Below are positions 5,662-9,054 of a stretch of DNA of 9,054 nucleotides, one piece after another; positions within the stretch are counted from its first letter, which is position 1, and every line of letters begins with the position of its first letter. This stretch comes from JBOHBN01 sp050698355 (GTDB lineage Bacteria; Actinomycetota; Actinomycetes; Streptosporangiales; WHST01): assembly GCA_050698355.1 (NCBI GenBank), contig JBOHBN010000098.1, forward strand, positions 1-9,054. The letters run 5' to 3'. Below the pieces are notes generated by a model. The model saw only the letters and a list, made by a program, of their open reading frames with translations. It was not told the origin of the DNA and did not search any database. The position numbers and the translations under genes were made by a program.

Positions 5662-7190
5662 CACCGCAGCGGCCCCACAGCCTTGACGTGCACCCGGGTG
5701 GCGTTGCCCGGCAGGTAGGCCAGCGGGATCTCGTCGACCTCGACGATCTCGACCGTGGACGGTGCGGCCCCGGCCGCGATCGCGCGCTCGACCGCCTCCT
5801 GCCTGGCCTGGTCGAGCACCGTGCCGCGGTCGCCGGGGCCCACCGCGTACACCCGGTCGACCTCACCGCTGACCTGGCCGATGGCCGCGCCGACCGCGTT
5901 AGCGAAGGCGTTGTACTCGGGACGCTCGATCAGAGTGCCGCCGGCGTCGTCGGGCAGCAGGATCGACCCGCCGCCGACGGCGACGACGGGCAACGGGTCG
6001 GCCGCAGTACGCATGCGGTCCACGGCGTCGAGGATCTCGGCGCGCACGTACTCGAGGCCGGCCGCGACGAGGGAAGGGTCGAGCGAGGCGACCCGGCTCG
6101 CGTCGCCGACGTCGGCAAGGCCGGCGGCGACGGCCAGGTCGGTGGCGGTGAGCGTCGTACCGCCGAAGACGCGCGCCTCGGCGGTGATCCGGTAGCCCAC
6201 GGAGGTGGGACCGACGGTGGGCGCCGCGCCTTCGTGCACATGGCTGCCGCCGCCGATCCCGAGCGACAGCACGTCGGGCATGCGGAAGTTCGTACGGACA
6301 CCGGCGACGGTGATCGTGGTGCTCGACTCGCGCGGATACCCGCCGCGCAGCATGCCGACGTCGGTGGTGGTGCCGCCGATGTCGACCACGACGCAGGTCT
6401 CGTGGCCGGAGAGCAGCGCCGCACCACGCATCGAGTTGGTCGCCCCAGAGGCGAACGTGGCGACCGGGTAGCGGCGGGCGTAGTCGACGTCCATCACGGT
6501 GCCGTCGTTCTGACTCAAGAACAGCGGCGCACCGATGCCCTCGGCGCGTACCGCCGACTCCAGGCCGTCGACGACCTGCTCGGCGAGCGGGCGCAGCGCG
6601 GCGTTGATGATGGTGGCGTTCTCCCGCTCCAGCAACCCGACCCGGCCGATCCCGTGCGAGAGCGAGACCTGCAGGTCGGGCAGGTGCTCGGTGAGGATCT
6701 GGGCGGTGCGCCGCTCGAACTCGTCGGTGACGGGCGAGAAGACCGAGGTGATCGCCACGCTTCGTACGTCGTGCTCGGCCAGGTCGGCGGCGACCGCTTT
6801 GAGCTCGTCGTCGTCCAGCTCGCTGATCACGCGGCCGTCGAACTCGTGCCCGCCGTGGCACATGTACCGGCGGCCGCCGATGGCGGACACCAGGCTCTCC
6901 GGCCACTCGACCATCGGCGGGAGCGCGCTGGTCGCCGGGAGTCCCAGGCGCACCGCGCCCGTACGCGCGAGCCGCCTGTGCTCGACGAGCGCGTTGATGA
7001 AGTGCGTGGTGCCGACCATTACCCCGGTCAGGTCGCCGAACGCCCGCTGCTCGCGCAGCCGGCGCAGGGCCTGGGTGATGCCGTCGGTGATGTTCTCGGC
7101 CGTGGGCGCCTTGACCGCGGCGACGACCCGGTCACCGTCCATCAGCACCGCGTCGGTGTTCGTACCTCCGACATCGATGCCGATCCGCAT
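5661..7190 (-). CDS. Hydantoinase/oxoprolinase family protein (HyuA-type, short DUF917-associated form)
   Basis: This is a 509-residue protein with the ASKHA-type ATP-binding signatures of the hydantoinase A/oxoprolinase family: IGIDVGGTNTDAV at the N-terminus (phosphate 1) and VVVDIGGTTTDVG at 267-279 (phosphate 2, D270). A GGGS-containing loop (PVVAVGGGSILLPD) lies near 410. The family hydrolyses cyclic amides such as hydantoins and 5-oxoproline with ATP. The length of about 510, rather than about 690, matches the subgroup that pairs with DUF917 proteins instead of HyuB; no hyuB is present. The ATG at 7190 starts 20 bases after the moeZ stop, with no good Shine-Dalgarno, so translation may depend on the upstream gene. 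The substrate is unknown, and function is doubtful if the DUF917 partner is needed. Confidence 0.87.
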   Translation of the reverse strand: MRIGIDVGGTNTDAVLMDGDRVVAAVKAPTAENITDGITQALRRLREQRAFGDLTGVMVGTTHFINALVEHRRLARTGAVRLGLPATSALPPMVEWPESLVSAIGGRRYMCHGGHEFDGRVISELDDDELKAVAADLAEHDVRSVAITSVFSPVTDEFERRTAQILTEHLPDLQVSLSHGIGRVGLLERENATIINAALRPLAEQVVDGLESAVRAEGIGAPLFLSQNDGTVMDVDYARRYPVATFASGATNSMRGAALLSGHETCVVVDIGGTTTDVGMLRGGYPRESSTTITVAGVRTNFRMPDVLSLGIGGGSHVHEGAAPTVGPTSVGYRITAEARVFGGTTLTATDLAVAAGLADVGDASRVASLDPSLVAAGLEYVRAEILDAVDRMRTAADPLPVVAVGGGSILLPDDAGGTLIERPEYNAFANAVGAAIGQVSGEVDRVYAVGPGDRGTVLDQARQEAVERAIAAGAAPSTVEIVEVDEIPLAYLPGNATRVHVKAVGPLR

Positions 7191-7210
7191 GCGGATAACT
7201 TATGGGTGCA

Positions 7211-8389
7211 TCAGTACGTCGGCAGCGACTGGTCGACCTGGGTCGCCCACGCGGTGACGCCGCCCTGGACGTGGGTGGCGTCGGCGAAGCCGGCCTGCTT
7301 CAGCGCGGCGAGTGCCTCGGCCGACCGCCCGCCGGTCTTGCAGTGCAACACCACCGGCTTGTCCTGCGGCAACTCCGACAGCGCCTCACCCGACAGGATC
7401 CGGTCCTTCGGGATCAGCACGGCGCCTGGGATGTTGACGATCTCGTACTCGTTGGGCTCGCGGACGTCGACGAGCAGGAAGTCGTCGCCGCGGTCCATCT
7501 TCTCCTTGAGCTCGGTGGCCGTGATCGTGGAGTCCTGCGCGGCCTCCTGGGCGTCGTCGGACGCCACGCCGCAGAACTCCTCGTAATCGATCAGCTCGGT
7601 GACCGTCGGGTTCTTGCCGCAGATCGGGCACTCCGGGTCCTTGCGTGCCTTGACCTCGCGGTAGCGCATTTCCAGCGCGTCGTACACGAGGAGCCGGCCG
7701 GCGAGGGGCTCGCCGATCCCGGTGATCAGCTTGATCGCCTCGTTCACCTGGATGGAGCCGATGGACGCGCACAGCACGCCCAGCACGCCGCCCTCGGCGC
7801 AGGACGGCACCATGCCCGGTGGTGGCGGCTCCGGGTACAGGCAGCGGTAGCACGGACCGTACTCGGCCCAGAACACGCTGGCCTGTCCGTCGAACCGGAA
7901 GATCGACCCCCACACGTACGGCTTGTCGAGCAGGACGCAGGCGTCGTTGACCAGGTACCTGGTCGGGAAGTTGTCCGTACCGTCGACGATGAGGTCGTAG
8001 TCGCGGAGGATGTCGAGGGCGTTGGACGAGTCCAGCCGCTCCTCGTGCACGCGGAAGTCCACGTACGGGTTGATCTCGGCGACGCTCTCGCGTGCCGACT
8101 GCGCCTTGGACTTGCCGATGTCGGACTGGCCGTGGATGACCTGGCGCTGCAGGTTGGACTCGTCCACGACATCGAAGTCGACCACGCCGAGCGTGCCGAC
8201 CCCGGCGGCGGCGAGGTACATCAGCGCCGGCGCCCCGAGCCCGCCACCGCCGATGACGAGGACCTTGGCGTTCTTCAGCCGCTTCTGCCCCGCCATCCCG
8301 ACGTCGGGAATGATCAGGTGCCGCGAGTAGCGGCGTACCTCGTCAACGGTGAGTTCGGGGGCTGGTTCCACGAGGGGTGGCAACGACAC
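7211..8389 (-). CDS. moeZ: MoeZ: ThiF/MoeB-type adenylyltransferase fused to rhodanese sulfurtransferase
   Basis: This is a 392-residue fusion. The ThiF/MoeB domain (about 15-265) has the nucleotide loop VLVIGGGGLGAPA (43-55), DGTDN (136-140), two zinc pairs C180/C183 and C254/C257, and the loop Cys197 in VPSCAEGG. The rhodanese domain (about 285-392) has VDVREPNEY and the active-site loop CKTGGRS with C350. MoeZ adenylates the C-terminal Gly of ubiquitin-like sulfur carriers (MoaD, ThiS, CysO types) and transfers sulfur to form thiocarboxylates. These feed molybdopterin, thiamin or cysteine synthesis and, in some actinomycetes, natural products. No sulfur-carrier gene is adjacent, as expected for a shared housekeeping enzyme. 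The GTG start at 8389 has GGAGAG 4 bases upstream. It appears to be the first intact gene of the leftward set. Confidence 0.95.
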   Translation of the reverse strand: MSLPPLVEPAPELTVDEVRRYSRHLIIPDVGMAGQKRLKNAKVLVIGGGGLGAPALMYLAAAGVGTLGVVDFDVVDESNLQRQVIHGQSDIGKSKAQSARESVAEINPYVDFRVHEERLDSSNALDILRDYDLIVDGTDNFPTRYLVNDACVLLDKPYVWGSIFRFDGQASVFWAEYGPCYRCLYPEPPPPGMVPSCAEGGVLGVLCASIGSIQVNEAIKLITGIGEPLAGRLLVYDALEMRYREVKARKDPECPICGKNPTVTELIDYEEFCGVASDDAQEAAQDSTITATELKEKMDRGDDFLLVDVREPNEYEIVNIPGAVLIPKDRILSGEALSELPQDKPVVLHCKTGGRSAEALAALKQAGFADATHVQGGVTAWATQVDQSLPTY

Positions 8390-8763
8390 GGGACTCTCCG
8401 GGTGTGTGTCGGGTTCTGCTCCGTCCCAGGTGCCAACCGGGACGGGTCCGCCCGCATTCCCGCGGAGAGACGATCAGTCGGGCGCGCTCGGACGCGGCAC
8501 AGGTCGGCGTCATGGTCGGCCTTGATGAACACCTGCAACGCCTTGCCGAGCTCGCAAGTAGCGGACTCGGCGATGAGGTCGAAGTCGGCGTCGTAATGCC
8601 AGACCGTGAGCCCCTCCGCCTCTGCCGTCGCCGCGATCAGCAGATCGGGAATGCTGACGGCACGGTGCTGGCCCCGCTCCACCAGAGCACGCTGCACCTC
8701 ACGCACCCGCGCCTCCGCGTCGCTGGCGGAGTCGGCGAAAACCGCCAACCCGACGAGGCGCAC
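8314..8763 (-). pseudogene. Truncated VapC-type PIN-domain toxin (C-terminal part only)
   Basis: The frame from GTG 8763 reads like the last third of a VapC ribonuclease: REVQRALVERGQHRAVSIPD, then LLIAATAEAEGLTVWHYDAD and FDLIAE. The acidic residues of the SIPDLLIAA and HYDADFD segments remain. The first half of a normal VapC of about 130 residues, including the LLDTS motif with the first catalytic Asp, is absent; the DUF222-type gene starts only 71 bp away. After FDLIAES (about 8562) the expected C-terminal GQPxxWVxP is missing, and the frame runs without family similarity to a stop at 8314, inside the moeZ start region. No VapB antitoxin is present. I interpret this as a dead fragment; the supported part is 8562-8763. 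Confidence 0.65.
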
Positions 8764-8821
8764 ACAGACGCTGTTACCGAACCGGTACGTACGAAAAGTG
8801 CGGGGTTGGGCGTGTAGTGGA

Positions 8822-8827
8822 TATAAT
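8822..8827 (+). promoter_or_regulatory. Perfect -10 hexamer for the DUF222-type gene (leaderless start)
   Basis: TATAAT lies 7 bases before the ATG at 8835. Normal -10 spacing would put the first transcribed base at about the A of the ATG, giving a leaderless mRNA. No Shine-Dalgarno is seen in this AT-rich stretch, which is consistent. No good -35 hexamer is apparent at 16-18 bp spacing. Confidence 0.65.
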
Positions 8828-8842
8828 CGAATACATGTTCGA
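8827..8842. promoter_or_regulatory. LexA (SOS) operator overlapping the start codon
   Basis: The 16-mer TCGAATACATGTTCGA differs from the actinobacterial LexA consensus TCGAAC-N4-GTTCGA at one position (T for C at the sixth base) and is an imperfect palindrome. It covers the last base of the TATAAT box and the ATG of the downstream gene, an ideal place for repression. DUF222/13E12-family genes in mycobacteria are known members of the LexA regulon, which supports the reading. Confidence 0.75.
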
Positions 8843-9054
8843 TGCAGTGGGAGTGGCAGCGCCGCGGGAGGACCCGCGGGTGGCGGCGTGCGCGGATATG
8901 CCGCCGGGCCCGGGCATGCTGGCCGCGCTCGCCGGAATCGACCCGGGCTCGGTGAGCCTCGACGACCAGGTGACGCTGCTGCAGCTCGCCGAGCGGTCCA
9001 AGGCCGCGGTGGAGGCGTGGCAGCAGCGGGTGCTGGCAGCGGTGGAATACGGCG
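8835..9054 (+). CDS. DUF222 domain / 13E12-repeat family protein, likely HNH endonuclease (partial, runs off right edge)
   Basis: The first 73 residues are present. A short leader (MFDAVGVAAPREDPRVAACA) is followed by DMPPGPGMLAALAGIDPGSV, then a helical segment with LLQLAERSKAAVEAWQQRVL and AAVEYG. This is the standard N-terminus of actinobacterial DUF222 proteins, which usually carry a C-terminal HNH nuclease domain; that part lies beyond the window. The family occurs in multiple copies in many actinobacteria and its role is unclear, though LexA control in mycobacteria suggests a DNA damage connection. The start codon sits inside a LexA box just after a TATAAT promoter, so expression is probably SOS-induced. 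It is divergent from the truncated vapC fragment. Confidence 0.8.
   Translation, partial: MFDAVGVAAPREDPRVAACADMPPGPGMLAALAGIDPGSVSLDDQVTLLQLAERSKAAVEAWQQRVLAAVEYG

Noticed and set aside
5688..7586. A 632-codon plus-strand open frame antisense to the hydantoinase and moeZ genes
   Set aside because: It is Arg/Asp/Gly/Val-rich without family motifs and mirrors the codon bias of two well-supported minus-strand genes.
1..9054. CRISPR arrays, tRNA or rRNA genes, IS elements with terminal repeats
   Set aside because: None was seen on reading both strands: no regularly spaced repeats, no tRNA-like cloverleaf noticed, and no transposase coding region.

Overview
The window is high-GC DNA with strong G/C third-position bias. 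It carries several actinobacterial marker families: a MoeZ-type sulfurtransferase, a DUF6131 mini-protein, a DUF222 (13E12-type) gene with a LexA box, and a likely AdnA N-terminus. It therefore looks like an actinobacterial chromosome; the genus cannot be read from the sequence.

Layout, left to right. (1) At the left edge, 27 codons of a minus-strand gene run off the window; they resemble the N-terminus of the AdnA helicase-nuclease. (2) Divergent from it is a short-chain fatty acid transporter (AtoE family, 177-1526). (3) A 51-residue DUF6131 membrane protein lies on the minus strand at 1665-1820. (4) A YczE-like membrane protein (minus) and a MocR/GntR-aminotransferase regulator (plus) diverge across only 29 bp. 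(5) A sulfotransferase-like gene (plus) meets, tail to tail with a 13-bp overlap, an alkyltransferase-like DNA repair protein (minus). (6) Upstream of the latter on the minus strand are a frameshifted remnant of a DUF917 gene, a roughly 510-residue hydantoinase/oxoprolinase-family protein and MoeZ (adenylyltransferase plus rhodanese). These form one closely spaced leftward set: moeZ, hyuA-like, DUF917 remnant, ATL. (7) Upstream of moeZ is the C-terminal part of a VapC-type PIN toxin without its N-terminal half. (8) At the right edge, a DUF222/HNH-family gene starts rightward from a perfect TATAAT box, with a near-consensus LexA operator lying over its ATG.

moeZ, an MGMT-like gene and adnA are neighbours in other actinobacteria (for example the Rv3201c-Rv3206c region of M. 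tuberculosis, from memory). The window can therefore be read as a conserved moeZ-ATL-adnA backbone into which accessory genes have been placed. No complete new defence or mobile system is visible. The best leads are the broken DUF917 partner of the hydantoinase, the compact YczE/MocR control region, and the LexA-controlled leaderless DUF222 start next to a truncated toxin gene.
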